Of a stretch of 64,000 nt of DNA, positions 45,138 through 53,587 are shown in pieces; the stretch's first letter is position 1; every line of letters starts with the position of its first letter. The notes beneath the pieces were generated by a model. It was not told where the DNA came from. It searched no databases and was given only the letters and a program-made list of their open reading frames with translations. Both the position numbers and the translations under genes were made by a program. This stretch comes from Streptosporangiales bacterium (lineage in GTDB: Bacteria > Actinomycetota > Actinomycetes > Streptosporangiales > WHSR01): positions 1 through 64,000 of the forward strand of contig WHSR01000013.1 in the NCBI GenBank assembly GCA_009379995.1, in the 5' to 3' direction.

Positions 45138-45665
45138 TCAGGCCCCGCCGGCCGGACCGCAGGCGCGGTCCTCGCCGACCCAGGGCACATCCTCGCCCAT
45201 CCACTTGCCCACGTTCACGGCCTTGAACAGCCAGGTGCCGTCCTGCTTGGTGCACACGTTGTCCCAGTGCCCGATGCCGAACACGGAGTTGCTGCGATCG
45301 CCCGGGTGGTGCTGCACGATCGAGAAGAACGCCTTGACCCTCGCGTCCTCACCCTGCCGAGTGATCAGGAAGTGGTTGGCCAGGTGCTGCCGGCCGATAT
45401 ACCAGCCGGGCCTGTCGTACCAGAGCTGGTCCAGCAGCTTCCGGATGTCTTCGCCGTAGAACCGGCCCTGCGGAAGGTGCTCCAGGTAGCCGTCCTCGGC
45501 GAAACAGGCCAGCACGCCGTCCGCGTCCCCGGTGTCGAGGGCCCAGGCGTACTTGGCGAACAGTTCCATGATGTCGAGCCGGTCCTCGACCGACAGCTTC
45601 CCGCTGTCCCGCGCCTTGTCCTGCGTCATGGACGAGACGGTAGTTACCGGCGACGCCCCGATCAT
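45138..45665 (-). CDS. SnoaL/NTF2-like ring-hydroxylating-dioxygenase-type fold protein
   Basis: Start uncertain: ATG 45665 (175 residues) or 45629 (163). LSVEDRLDIMELFAKYAWAL, DTGDADGVLACFAEDGYLEH and RQHLANHFLITR show the SnoaL-like NTF2 fold used by hydratases, isomerases and small dioxygenase subunits. 12 bp before the alcohol dehydrogenase; first gene of the operon. A 26-bp hairpin lies just upstream. Confidence 0.75.
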   Translation of the reverse strand: MIGASPVTTVSSMTQDKARDSGKLSVEDRLDIMELFAKYAWALDTGDADGVLACFAEDGYLEHLPQGRFYGEDIRKLLDQLWYDRPGWYIGRQHLANHFLITRQGEDARVKAFFSIVQHHPGDRSNSVFGIGHWDNVCTKQDGTWLFKAVNVGKWMGEDVPWVGEDRACGPAGGA

Positions 45666-45727
45666 CGTCCCGTCATCCCAAGGTCTGGCCGCCATGTTGT
45701 ACCCCCCGTACAACTACGCCCCCTTCG

Positions 45728-45783
45728 GTCAGTATCTTGCAGAAATTTCAAGATAGGTCTTGAAATTTCTGCAAGATACTGAC
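45728..45783. repeat. 26-bp perfect palindrome of the TCTTGCAGAAATT family
   Basis: Arms at 45728-45753 and 45758-45783 are perfect complements over 26 bp with a 4-nt loop; the core TATCTTGCAGAAATTTC matches the hairpin at 14731. It lies 105 bp left of the attL repeat. It would form a very stable hairpin and may terminate leftward transcription from the element. Confidence 0.85.
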
Positions 45784-45888
45784 GGCGGTATGTAGGCCAG
45801 CGTCGCATGGTCCGGAGTAGTGGAGTCTGCCCAGGTGAGAGCGGCTTTCGCGTTGTCGTTCCGTGTCGTCCGGTAGGGGTCGTTCCGA

Positions 45889-45915
45889 CCCCATCATGTG
45901 GGGATCGTGTGGGGA
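45889..45915. repeat. Left attachment-site repeat (attL)
   Basis: CCCCATCATGTGGGGAT followed by CGTGTGGGGA. The same 27 bp with two substitutions occurs at 56437-56463 in direct orientation, just past the integrase gene. The 17-bp core is itself nearly palindromic (CCCCA TCATG TGGGG). The rest of 45784-46106 has no gene I can support. Confidence 0.85.
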
Positions 45916-46106
45916 GACGTGCGGCCGGTTTCCGGTCGTCATCTCTGTCGTGTCGAGATCCAGGTAAAGCCTGCCGCTCGCGCGGTCCTGCGTAGAGCCG
46001 TCCACGTCCATATCCACGGCGCGCGTCCGTCCTTTACGCGCGTAGGCGGGCGGGTGGACGTGGACGATCGGCACCATCAGGCGGACTCGGCCCCGACCGG
46101 TTCGAG

Positions 46107-47117
46107 CTAGGCGAGCCCGACACGCTGCATCACCCGGTGAAGGGTGTGGTCGGCGACCGCGGCTGCCTTCTCGGCTCCCTCGGCGAGAACCTTGTCGAGG
46201 TAGGTGTCGTCGGCGCGGATGTCGTTGTAGCGGCTCTGGATGGGGGCCACGGTGTCGACGGCGAGGTCGGCGACGGCCGTCTTGAGCGGCCCGTAGCCGT
46301 TGCCTTCGAACTGGTGGAGCGCTTGCTCGCGGGTGGAGCCGGAAAGGATCTCGTAGAGCACGAGCAGGTTTTCCACGCCGGGTGAGAGGTTGTCACGGCG
46401 CAGGGCTGGGTTGGAGTCGGTGACCGCGCGCATGACCGTTCGGCGGACCGTGTCCGGTGGGTCGAGCAGGGCGATGGCGTGGCCGTCCCGCTTCTCGGCC
46501 AGGCTCTTGCTCATCTTGATGGCGGGGTCGTCGAGCCCCATGATGCGGGCGCCGCTTTGCCGGATCAGCGGTTCGGGGATGACGAACAGGTCTCCGTACA
46601 GGTGGTTGAACCGCCCGGCGATGTCGCGGCTGAGTTCGACGTGCTGGCGCTGGTCGTCCCCGACGGGGACGTACTTCGGCTGGTACAGCAGGATGTCGGC
46701 GGCCTGGAGGGCGGGGTAGGTGAGCAGTCCGGCGCTGGGGCTCGCCTGCTCGGACTTGGCCTTGTACTGGGTCATCCGCTCCAGCCAACTCACCGGGGTC
46801 AGGCAGTCGAAGATCCACGCGAGGGTGGGGTGGGCCGGCACTCGGGATTGCAGAAAGAGGACGGATCTATCCGGGTCGAGCCCGCAGGCCAGGTATAGCG
46901 CGACGATCTCGCGGACATGCTCGCGCAGGTAGTCGGGGGGGACGTTTTCCGGGATGGTCAGCGCGTGCAGGTCGGCGATGAAGAAGAAGTTCTCGTAGCG
47001 GTCCTGCTCCTTGGCCCAGACGCTCAACGCTCCGATGTAGTTGCCGATGTGGAGCTTGCCGGTGGCCGCGATCCCGGACAGAACCCGCGGTCTGGCGGCA
47101 GGGACGGCGTCGGACAT
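46107..47117 (-). CDS. trpS: Tryptophanyl-tRNA synthetase
   Basis: 336 residues, standard length. Class I motifs: TGKLHIGNYIGAL (HIGN at 23-26) and KMSKS at 201-205. Others: FIADLHALTIPE, LTPVSWLERMTQYKAKSEQA, ADILLYQPKYVPVGDDQRQH. It charges tRNA-Trp. It lies on an integrated element and follows three tightly coupled non-translation genes, so it is probably a second copy. Known reasons for such copies are resistance to TrpRS inhibitors (indolmycin-type) or supply of Trp-tRNA to a side pathway. The active-site His of HAxT, which contacts indolmycin in characterised enzymes, is kept (His51). Confidence 0.9.
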   Translation of the reverse strand: MSDAVPAARPRVLSGIAATGKLHIGNYIGALSVWAKEQDRYENFFFIADLHALTIPENVPPDYLREHVREIVALYLACGLDPDRSVLFLQSRVPAHPTLAWIFDCLTPVSWLERMTQYKAKSEQASPSAGLLTYPALQAADILLYQPKYVPVGDDQRQHVELSRDIAGRFNHLYGDLFVIPEPLIRQSGARIMGLDDPAIKMSKSLAEKRDGHAIALLDPPDTVRRTVMRAVTDSNPALRRDNLSPGVENLLVLYEILSGSTREQALHQFEGNGYGPLKTAVADLAVDTVAPIQSRYNDIRADDTYLDKVLAEGAEKAAAVADHTLHRVMQRVGLA

Positions 47118-47166
47118 GGTGGCGGTCTCTTCCGGATGGTGAGTATCTGGCAGGTCAGATGTGAGC

Positions 47167-47388
47167 CTACCGGCTGGCCCGGGTGTGCTCGGCCGTCACG
47201 GCTGAGTCGAGGTGACTCGCGCGGTGCTCAAGCGCGTTGCTGATGTCCTCGTCGGTGGCACCGTTGCGGCGCGCCAGGTCGAGATAGGCGTCGACGCAGG
47301 GCCGGCAACCCTCACGGGCCTTCCTGGCGGCCATCTCCAGGGCGCTGGCGCGTATGTCCTCCGGTGGCTTGTCGCGAGTCCAGTTCAT
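47167..47388 (-). CDS. Small hypothetical protein of the TrpRS cassette
   Basis: 73 residues: KPPEDIRASALEMAARKARE, GCRPCVDAYLDLARRNGATD, EDISNALEHRA. A CxxC inside a helical context suggests a carboxymuconolactone-decarboxylase/AhpD-like small redox or metal fold, but this is weak. ATG 47388 overlaps the PhyH stop (ATGA); TrpRS starts 49 bp downstream. Confidence 0.65.
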   Translation of the reverse strand: MNWTRDKPPEDIRASALEMAARKAREGCRPCVDAYLDLARRNGATDEDISNALEHRASHLDSAVTAEHTRASR

Positions 47389-48278
47389 TTGAGCATCCTT
47401 CGGGCGTGGTCGACGGCGGCGCGTTCGTTGCTGGCTTCCTTGGCATGGGCGTCGTCTTCTGCCCGCCAGGCCGACCAGGCGATCTCGTCGGGTGCGGTGA
47501 AGCCGGTGTTCTGACGTTCGCTGATCGTGTCGTCGTGGCCGAGGAGACGAAGCAGGCGGCGGTCGTGGGTACGGCGGGCGGTCTCGGCCAGGGCGCGGCA
47601 GTTTGGCCCGTCGAAGGTGTCGTCACGGGTGCCCAAGCAGGTCAGCGTGTAGCTGATGCCGAGGAACTGCCGCTCGGCGGCGCTGACATTGTGGGTGCCG
47701 GAGTGCAGCAGATTATGGTGAATAGCCACTACGTCGCCGGGGTGGGTGCGGATCAGTTGTTCCTCCGGGTGGGGATGTTCGACGTCGTCATCCGCGATCC
47801 CGACGCGGTTGCGGTGCGAGCCGGGGATCACTCGAAGCGGCCCGGCCTCGTCGGTCATCGGTTGCAGGTAGGCGAAGCAGATCAGCGTCAGCGGACGGGT
47901 GTAGGTGCCGGGCGGGAAGAAACCGAACCGGTCACGGTGCCAACAGACGGGCCGGCCTCGCCGGTCGGGTGGCTCGGGTTGAGCCCCGAACAGCACAAGG
48001 CTGTCGAGTTGGACGAACGGTCCCATGATTGCTTCGGCGAAGTCGAGCAACGTCGCGTGGGTTACCACGCCTAGCATCACGCGGGGATAGCGTTCGAGCA
48101 GGTCGCCGACCACGAGCGGACGGTCGGTCGTGCCGTTGGCGAAGCACCAATCCCGCACCGCGGCGTCGCGTAGCTCGCGGAACAGCTCGATCTGCCGGTC
48201 GCTGAAGACTTGACGGAAGACGATGTAGCCGTCCTCGCGGAAGGCCCGCCCGGCGCGACTCACGTTGGGTCTGTTCAC
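47385..48278 (-). CDS. Phytanoyl-CoA-dioxygenase (PhyH) family Fe(II)/2-oxoglutarate enzyme
   Basis: GTG 48278 overlaps the upstream stop (GTGA) and has AAGGGA before it; 297 residues. Iron ligands His114 and Asp116 in CWHRDRFGFF and His192 in NLLHSGTHNVS; IPGSHRNRVG precedes. Members hydroxylate or halogenate small molecules. A halogenase would have Gly or Ala in place of the Asp, so this one should hydroxylate or desaturate. Co-translation with a PEP-utiliser domain and proximity to TrpRS point to a small-molecule modification cassette. Confidence 0.82.
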   Translation of the reverse strand: MNRPNVSRAGRAFREDGYIVFRQVFSDRQIELFRELRDAAVRDWCFANGTTDRPLVVGDLLERYPRVMLGVVTHATLLDFAEAIMGPFVQLDSLVLFGAQPEPPDRRGRPVCWHRDRFGFFPPGTYTRPLTLICFAYLQPMTDEAGPLRVIPGSHRNRVGIADDDVEHPHPEEQLIRTHPGDVVAIHHNLLHSGTHNVSAAERQFLGISYTLTCLGTRDDTFDGPNCRALAETARRTHDRRLLRLLGHDDTISERQNTGFTAPDEIAWSAWRAEDDAHAKEASNERAAVDHARRMLK

Positions 48279-49777
48279 GGGATATCCCTTACTGGGGCTA
48301 CGGTTCCGGCGTCGCCGTCGACCTCCACCAACTCCCCGTCGTGCAACCACGAGGCAGCACCGAGGCCGACGACGCACGGCAGGCTGTAGTCACGCGCCAG
48401 CGCAGCGAGGTGGCCGTACGGGCTCCCGGTGTCCGCGAGCAGAGCCGCTGCGGCGGGTGCGGCAAAGCTCCACGCGGCGCTGCTGTCGCCCGCGAACACG
48501 ACGTCCCCGGGTTCAACTCGGGCAAGGTCGGCTTGCAGGAGAACTCTACGGATGCGTCCTCTGCTGCGGCCGGGCGCTCCTGGATGTCCTGTCAGGGCTT
48601 GCCTGTCGGCCCGCTGCGGTGGTTCTCCGAAGACGCGGCGCATCAGTCCGGCCGCTGGCGAATCGCCCAGAAAGTCGCTTGGGGGATCGGATGGTGGCTT
48701 TGTCTCGGGCGCCGGCAGGTGGGTGTGTCTACGGCGGTGCTCGACGGTTTGCCGGTAATCAGAACCAGACGCCCTCCCCAGGTCGCCGATTCGGAGTTGG
48801 AAGGCGTCATCAGCAGCGTTAAGCAGTCCGAGTCCGACCAGCCGGGCGCCAAGGCGCAACACGAGTCCCCGGAGCGCGTAGGTGACCTGGGCGTGCATGA
48901 GAGGCGCATGCCCTTCGGTGACTTGAGCTGCGGACTTGGCCCGCGCGAGGAGAGTCCCGAACCGCTCTTGGGCAGAGGATGGGAGACGACGCAACCGCGC
49001 ATTGGCCCGAGACTCCAGACGCCTGCGTCGTTCCGCGCTATGCGCTAGGAGGCGGCGTGGCTCACGAGTCGGCTCGACTCTGCGGTAAAGCGCTGCCAGG
49101 GCGCGAGGGACCGCATCCTCTTCCAGCCAGCGTGGATGGGCCAACCCGTACCCGTCACCTTCCTGGGGAAGTGCCGGCAGTCGTCTCTCGTGTCTGACCT
49201 GCCACAGCCGCACGGCCATGCGGGTCGTGGCGTTCTGCTCGCCTGCCAGCATCCCGAGCCCGTCGAGGACAGAGGCGGTGATCTCCAGGCGGCGAGCGAA
49301 CTCGGCGAACTCGGCTAGGGCCATCCGCGCGGGCAGCACCAGCATGTGGTGGTCGTAGGTGACCTTGGTCATTCGATCGACCACGTCGCGCAGCAGGTCA
49401 GCCATAGCGTCAGGGACGGCGGTGGCATCGGCAGCGGCGAAGAACCGGAGGTTGTCCGCCGTTGCGGGGCCGATTCGTGACCGCCACAACTCGTCGAAGT
49501 CTCCTGGATAGTGATGGTCGCGAGCCTCTGGTCGGTGGCCCGTTCCCCTCGTGAGGAGGATGTCCAAGGCGCCGCAGCGATTCCTGACCGCCACCGAGAC
49601 TGGACGACCAAGCAAGTCTGTGAGCGCCCGACCAAAGCCACGAGCGAACGAGCAAGCCTGCATGTCGAACTCAAGAGGAGTGATCGGCAACGGCACGCTG
49701 CTCGGCGCCCAGCCGCTCATCGACGCAAGGCGCGACGGATACACCTCCCGACAACCACAGGTGCAACTATCCGTCAT
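48275..49777 (-). CDS. PEP-utilising-enzyme swivel-domain protein without ATP-grasp domain
   Basis: About 500 residues from ATG 49777; ATG 49720 (MSGWAPSSVPLPITPLEF) is an alternative and the first 19 residues have a CxCxC oddity. The N-terminal region (VPLPITPLEFDMQACSFARG, LLRDVVDRMTKVTYDHHM) resembles the PPDK/PEP-synthase linker that follows the ATP-grasp. The C-terminal swivel domain is ARVEPGDVVFAGDSSAAWSF with a catalytic-type His in DTGSPYGHLAALARDYSLPC. Full enzymes such as rifampin phosphotransferase have an N-terminal ATP-grasp domain, missing here. It may need a partner or serve as a phosphocarrier. Confidence 0.7.
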   Translation of the reverse strand: MTDSCTCGCREVYPSRLASMSGWAPSSVPLPITPLEFDMQACSFARGFGRALTDLLGRPVSVAVRNRCGALDILLTRGTGHRPEARDHHYPGDFDELWRSRIGPATADNLRFFAAADATAVPDAMADLLRDVVDRMTKVTYDHHMLVLPARMALAEFAEFARRLEITASVLDGLGMLAGEQNATTRMAVRLWQVRHERRLPALPQEGDGYGLAHPRWLEEDAVPRALAALYRRVEPTREPRRLLAHSAERRRRLESRANARLRRLPSSAQERFGTLLARAKSAAQVTEGHAPLMHAQVTYALRGLVLRLGARLVGLGLLNAADDAFQLRIGDLGRASGSDYRQTVEHRRRHTHLPAPETKPPSDPPSDFLGDSPAAGLMRRVFGEPPQRADRQALTGHPGAPGRSRGRIRRVLLQADLARVEPGDVVFAGDSSAAWSFAAPAAAALLADTGSPYGHLAALARDYSLPCVVGLGAASWLHDGELVEVDGDAGTVAPVRDIP

Positions 49778-49800
49778 CAGCGGTGTTGATCGTCTTACGT

Positions 49801-49834
49801 CTTGGTGGCGCGGGCAGGAACCCGCGCCACCAAG
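49801..49834. terminator. 14-bp hairpin between cargo genes
   Basis: CTTGGTGGCGCGGG and CCCGCGCCACCAAG form a perfect stem with a 6-nt loop, directly after the stop of the 223-residue gene (reverse strand) and before the PEP-utiliser gene. It should end or attenuate transcription between them. Confidence 0.75.
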
Positions 49835-49842
49835 ACCGTCCG

Positions 49843-50514
49843 TCAGTTCGAGAAAGACACCGGCGCGGGAGCCCTGATCCCGTCAATCACCGTTTGGTAC
49901 TCAAGTCTCAGGGTTGTGCCCTCGGCCGTGAGAACGTTGATGAACGAGTTTCTTACCTGGTTAGTCGCGCAGCAGGTCCAGTCCGCGTCGTCCTCGGCGA
50001 GCGGGATGTACCTGCCCTGGACACCTACGGGGATGCGCTCCTTGTCGGGAGTGACAAAGGTCGTTGACGAAAACGACCGCACCTCACGGGGGCCAACGGG
50101 GACCATGACCTCGGTAAAGCTGTCCTCCGAGCCAGCGATTAGAGGTAGGTCGACGTTGCCCTGGATGACTCCGGTGGCCGCCATCCGGTCGGTGTCACGG
50201 TCGAGCCTGATCTCGTAGTGGTAGTCGTAGGCTCCGTACGACCCGAAGTCGAATGTACGCTCGCAGCGGTACCGCCCGCCCGAGAGCGTCAACATGTTGA
50301 CGCCCCCGTCGCGCTCGATGGCGAAGGTTGGCGTAGAGCAGCACGCCGTCCACAGAGCGGCGCAGTAGACGCTGAAGCCCTTGGGGATCACGGAGAAGCG
50401 AAACTCCATCCCGAGCGTCCCGCGCTCCAGCGAGCCTAGCCCTTCGCCCTCAACGGTCACGATCTCGCCGTTGATCATGCCTGCACAGTTGATGTCCAAC
50501 TTGACGTCTGACAC
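49843..50514 (-). CDS. Unrecognised 223-residue protein, cargo of the element
   Basis: GTG 50514 with AAAAGGGGG upstream. Features: alternating beta-like strands (KLDINCAGMINGEIVTVEGE, EFRFSVIPKGFSVYCAALWT), a Cys-rich patch (TACCSTPTF, DWTCCATNQVRNSF) and a long acidic Tyr/Asp stretch (GSYGAYDYHYEIRLDRDTDR). No signal peptide or membrane helix. The fold looks all-beta, like a binding or jellyroll protein. No family recognised. Confidence 0.65.
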   Translation of the reverse strand: MSDVKLDINCAGMINGEIVTVEGEGLGSLERGTLGMEFRFSVIPKGFSVYCAALWTACCSTPTFAIERDGGVNMLTLSGGRYRCERTFDFGSYGAYDYHYEIRLDRDTDRMAATGVIQGNVDLPLIAGSEDSFTEVMVPVGPREVRSFSSTTFVTPDKERIPVGVQGRYIPLAEDDADWTCCATNQVRNSFINVLTAEGTTLRLEYQTVIDGIRAPAPVSFSN

Positions 50515-50730
50515 GTGTACCCCCTTTTGATCTTGCTCGGCCCGCCATTACGACGTTTGCCATCTTCCGCCACGAAACGTCACATGTCATTACCTTCCGT
50601 CATGATCGGTGCGGTCCGAAGGGGCGTGTCACCGCCCCACGACCAACGTCGGCCGCGTGGTTGCCCGACCCGAGGGGTCGCTGCGGTGCGGGTTCCTACC
50701 CGGCCGAACGCGGCCAGCAGAAGATCCTTT

Positions 50731-50953
50731 CTAATTCTTGTCGGTACGGCCCAATAGGACGCGGGCGCCGAAACGTAGCTTACGGCCTGTGCCTTTGCAT
50801 TTTGGGCATTTACGATGAGCGTAGGTGAATACGTCGCCGTGTTGTCGTCCCGGCGTACCTCGGCAAGCGCGACATTGCGGCGTATGGGTGGAGAGCAAGG
50901 GAGATTAGGTATCCGCCTGCGGCCAGTAAGGCGATGATCCATGCTGCGCTCAT
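50731..50953 (-). pseudogene. Small membrane zinc-knuckle protein, frameshifted
   Basis: ATG 50953 overlaps the previous stop. The first half reads SAAWIIALLAAGGYLISLAL with HPYAA (one membrane helix). After one extra base near 50874 another frame gives CRACRGTPGRQHGDVFTYAH and KCPKCKGTGRKLRFGARVLL, a double CxxC zinc knuckle, to the stop at 50731. The joined 73-residue pattern (helix plus two CxxCxGTG) is common in actinomycete integrative elements. 50515-50730 has nothing identifiable. Confidence 0.65.
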
Positions 50954-51279
50954 CGGTGGCTCTCCTCGCCAGGGTTCGGTGTCCGGCGTTTTCTGCGGCG
51001 AGTGGGGCAGCGGTTAGCCTCGGCCGCGATAATGTCCGCCAGCGCGTCAAGCGCGCCATCGTGGGGATGGCATGTCCATGATTCGAGGTTACGGCCAACG
51101 CGCCACTTTACCTCCTGGTCGTCAATCCAGACGGAGAGTCGGCGGGGTGGTAGCGCGACTATCGTCAGCGAGTCGGTCGAGATCACGAGAACGTCGAGCC
51201 CGTGGCGTTGCAGCTCGACCGCGAGCCCATGGGCGACATGCTCGCGTACCGTTTCTACTCGATCGCCTGTTGCAGGCAT
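50950..51279 (-). CDS. Hypothetical element protein
   Basis: 109 residues: HVAHGLAVELQRHGLDVLVI, STDSLTIVALPPRRLSVWID, SWTCHPHDGALDALADIIAA. It reads as a compact alpha/beta protein of the type found next to HATPase-like regulators in integrative elements. ATGA overlap with the zinc-knuckle gene. No function assigned. Confidence 0.6.
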   Translation of the reverse strand: MPATGDRVETVREHVAHGLAVELQRHGLDVLVISTDSLTIVALPPRRLSVWIDDQEVKWRVGRNLESWTCHPHDGALDALADIIAAEANRCPTRRRKRRTPNPGEESHR

Positions 51280-51316
51280 TCGAGAAAAGCTCCCAAGTTA
51301 GCTTTTTGTCTGCGGC

Positions 51317-51746
51317 TCAGTTCATGGTCAGTCTGAACTGGTCTTCTGTCGCCAGCTCACACCAAACGACTTTCCCAATCCTTGCTCAGCTCCGCAACGA
51401 GTTGGAGACCACGCCCGTACGGGTCGTCGGGGCGGGCCTGCCGGCGGACGGGTGGGGTGCGGTCGGTATCCCAGACCTCCAGCACGATCCGGCCTTCCGG
51501 GGTGCGGTAGATGCAGATGGAGACCATGTTGCACCGCTCGCGTAGCTCGCCCCAGGTCGGACGCTCTTTGGTGATGCCGGTGGCCTTGACGGCGTTGGTG
51601 ACCAGCTCGGAGGCCAGAAGCTGGGCGGTGTCGATTAGACCGTCGAGGGCAAACTTCTTGAGCACCATGGCGGTGAAGCATCGCGCCAAACGGGCGGCCG
51701 AAGGCAACGCGGCGACCCCGGCCACCCCGGCCACCCGCGCAGACAT
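51317..51746 (-). pseudogene. RsbW-like ATP-binding regulator (HATPase), frameshifted at the end
   Basis: ATG 51746. HATPase_c anti-sigma-like domain: LIDTAQLLASELVTNAVKAT (N box), RIVLEVWDTDRTPP (G1) and GRGLQLVAELSKDW (G2/G3). The frame then breaks at 51371-51378 and continues in another frame as GKVVWCELATEDQF to the stop at 51317, the expected family ending. Such proteins are abundant in actinobacteria as regulators. Confidence 0.7.
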
Positions 51747-51786
51747 CCCGGACACGGACGCGGCCACGACGGACACAGCCGGATAT

Positions 51787-52095
51787 GTGGCCAGGCTCGG
51801 TCCGCGGGCTCGTACGCGTGGCCAAGCGGAAGCCTTGGCCGCCGCTTTCGGGGTGTTCGCGGGGGATGTGGAGCTGGTCGACCATCGCCAGTTCCGGCCG
51901 GCTGTCGCGGTGGCCCGCCGGTCGCTGGCGCGCGGGTTTCTGGTCAACACCGCGGAGCTGGCGGCATTGGCCCATGTGCCGTACGAGGCGGGCACGGTGC
52001 CGGGGTTGCGGCGGTCCGCCGCCCGCCCGGTCGCCCCGCCGCCCGCGCTGCGTCGCCTGCCCACCAACCCGGACGACGAACGGAGGGCGTCGTGA
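51787..52095 (+). pseudogene. N-terminal remnant of the conjugal ATPase region
   Basis: The frame from GTG 51787 reads GQAEALAAAFGVFAGDVELV, ARRSLARGFLVNTAELAALA, HVPYEAGTVPGLRRSAARPV, and stops at 52095 in a GTGA overlap with the ATPase gene. In related proteins this LSTAELAALAHLP segment directly precedes the ATP-binding domain in one polypeptide. So the gene may be split, and several hundred upstream residues are missing. Confidence 0.5.
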
Positions 52096-53587
52096 TGACC
52101 GACCGGGAAGCCGGCCGCCCGGCCGGTGGGCTGGGGGTGAAGGTGCTGGGCACGTCGGAGGTCGGCGGCTCCTACCGGGTCGGGGTCGCCGTGCCGGACG
52201 CCCGGTATCACCTGCATGTGCCGGGGGTGACCGGGACCGGGAAGACCACCTTGATCTCCAACATGATCCTGGGCGACGCGGCGGCCGGCCGGGGCGCGGT
52301 GGGCATCGACCCGCGCGGCGACATGGTGACCGACCTTCTGGAGCGGCTGCCCGCGTCGGTGGCCGGCCGGCTGGTTGTGGTCGACCCGGCCGAGACGACG
52401 GCGCCGGCCGGGCTGAACGCCCTGGAGGGCGAGGATACGGAGCTTGCCGCCGATCAGGTGGTGACGGTCCTCCGGCGCGTGTTCGCCGCCTGGTGGGGGC
52501 CGAGGATGGACGACATTCTCCGCTGCGCGTGCCTCACCCTCACCCACGCCCACGAGGCGACGCTGGCCGACATCCCCCGGCTGCTCACCGACCAGGCGGC
52601 CCGCGCCCCGCTCGTCGTGGCGGCGCGGGCGGATGCGTCGCTGCGGAGCTTCTGGGACTGGTACGAGGGCCTGTCCGAGGTGGGGCAGGCCAACGCCGCC
52701 GGCCCGGTCTTGTCCAAGCTCCGGGCGGTGCTGTCCCGGCGGTTCGTGGCTGACCTGCTCGGCTGTTCCCGGTCGACGTTCGACATGGGCCGCATCCTGG
52801 ACGGCGGGCTGCTGTTGGCCCGCCTGCCCAAGGGCGTACTTGGCGAGGAGACCGCCCGGCTGGTCGGGTCCCTGATCGTCGCCCGGGTGTGGCAGGCCAC
52901 CCTCGCCCGCGCCCGCATCCCGGAGCCGGAGCGTCGAGACGCCGGGCTGTACGTGGATGAGGCGCAGAATTTCCTGCACCTGCCTGGTGCGCTGGAAGAC
53001 ATCTTGGCCGAGGCCGCGGTTACCGGCTGTCGCTGGTGTTGACCCATCAGCACCTCGACCAGCTCCCCCGCGAGCTGGCCGCCGGCATCGCCGCCAACGC
53101 CCGGAACAAGGTGTGCTTCACCCTCAGCCCCAAAGACGCCCGCGAGCTGGCCCACCACCTCGGCCCCATCCTCACCGACGACGACCTTGCCCACCTGGGT
53201 CGCTTCCAGATCGCCTGCCGGCTGATCGCAGACGGGGAGGAAACCCCCGGCTTCACCCTGCGCACCCACCCACTGCCGCCCGCCGTGCCCGGCAGAGCCG
53301 ACCAGCTCCGCGCATCGGCGCGGGAACGCTACGGCCGCACCCGCGAGCAACGCCACGGCGACGAACTCCGGCGCGCCCGCCGCGGCCGGCTCCGCCCCAA
53401 CGACCCCGACCGACCCGACCCGAGGCGCCGCGTCTCCGTTGGCGTTTCCTCTGGCGTTTCGGTTGGCGTCTCCGCTGGCGTGCTTAGAGACGCCAACGGA
53501 AACGCAACCCCCGAAGACGCGAAACCCCAGGCCACAGACCCTATCGAGCAGACATGCATTGACCCCGACTCATGGGATAAACCATGA
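52092..53587 (+). pseudogene. FtsK/TraB-like conjugation ATPase, frameshifted
   Basis: Walker A GVTGTGKTTLISNMI, then GIDPRGDMVTDLLERLPASV, Walker B-like AGLYVDEAQNFLHL. At 53021-53027 one C is missing: the frame in use ends VTGCRWC at 53042, while the correct continuation GYRLSLVLTHQHLDQLPREL and KVCFTLSPKDARELA runs to 53587. Such ATPases move element DNA between cells. The C-terminal Val/Gly repeat tract is noted separately. Confidence 0.75.
53431..53504 (+). repeat. 12-bp tandem repeats with inverted arm inside the ATPase gene
   Basis: Four degenerate 12-bp units (GTTGGCGTTTCC, TCTGGCGTTTCG, GTTGGCGTCTCC, GCTGGCGTGC) encode a VSVGVSSGVSVG-type stretch. GACGCCAACGGAAACGC at 53490-53506 is the reverse complement of the first units, so the transcript can fold on itself. 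Confidence 0.7.

Noticed and set aside
45728..45783. Perfect palindrome as replication origin or CRISPR repeat
   Set aside because: Single local copy, no spacers, no Rep boxes; it belongs with the dispersed gene-end hairpin family.
47385..48278. PhyH protein as a halogenase
   Set aside because: The HRD triad keeps Asp116; iron/2-oxoglutarate halogenases have Gly or Ala at that position.
50580..51098. 172-codon frame on the minus strand
   Set aside because: It crosses three frames of better-supported small genes; only a short middle part is meaningful, in another frame.
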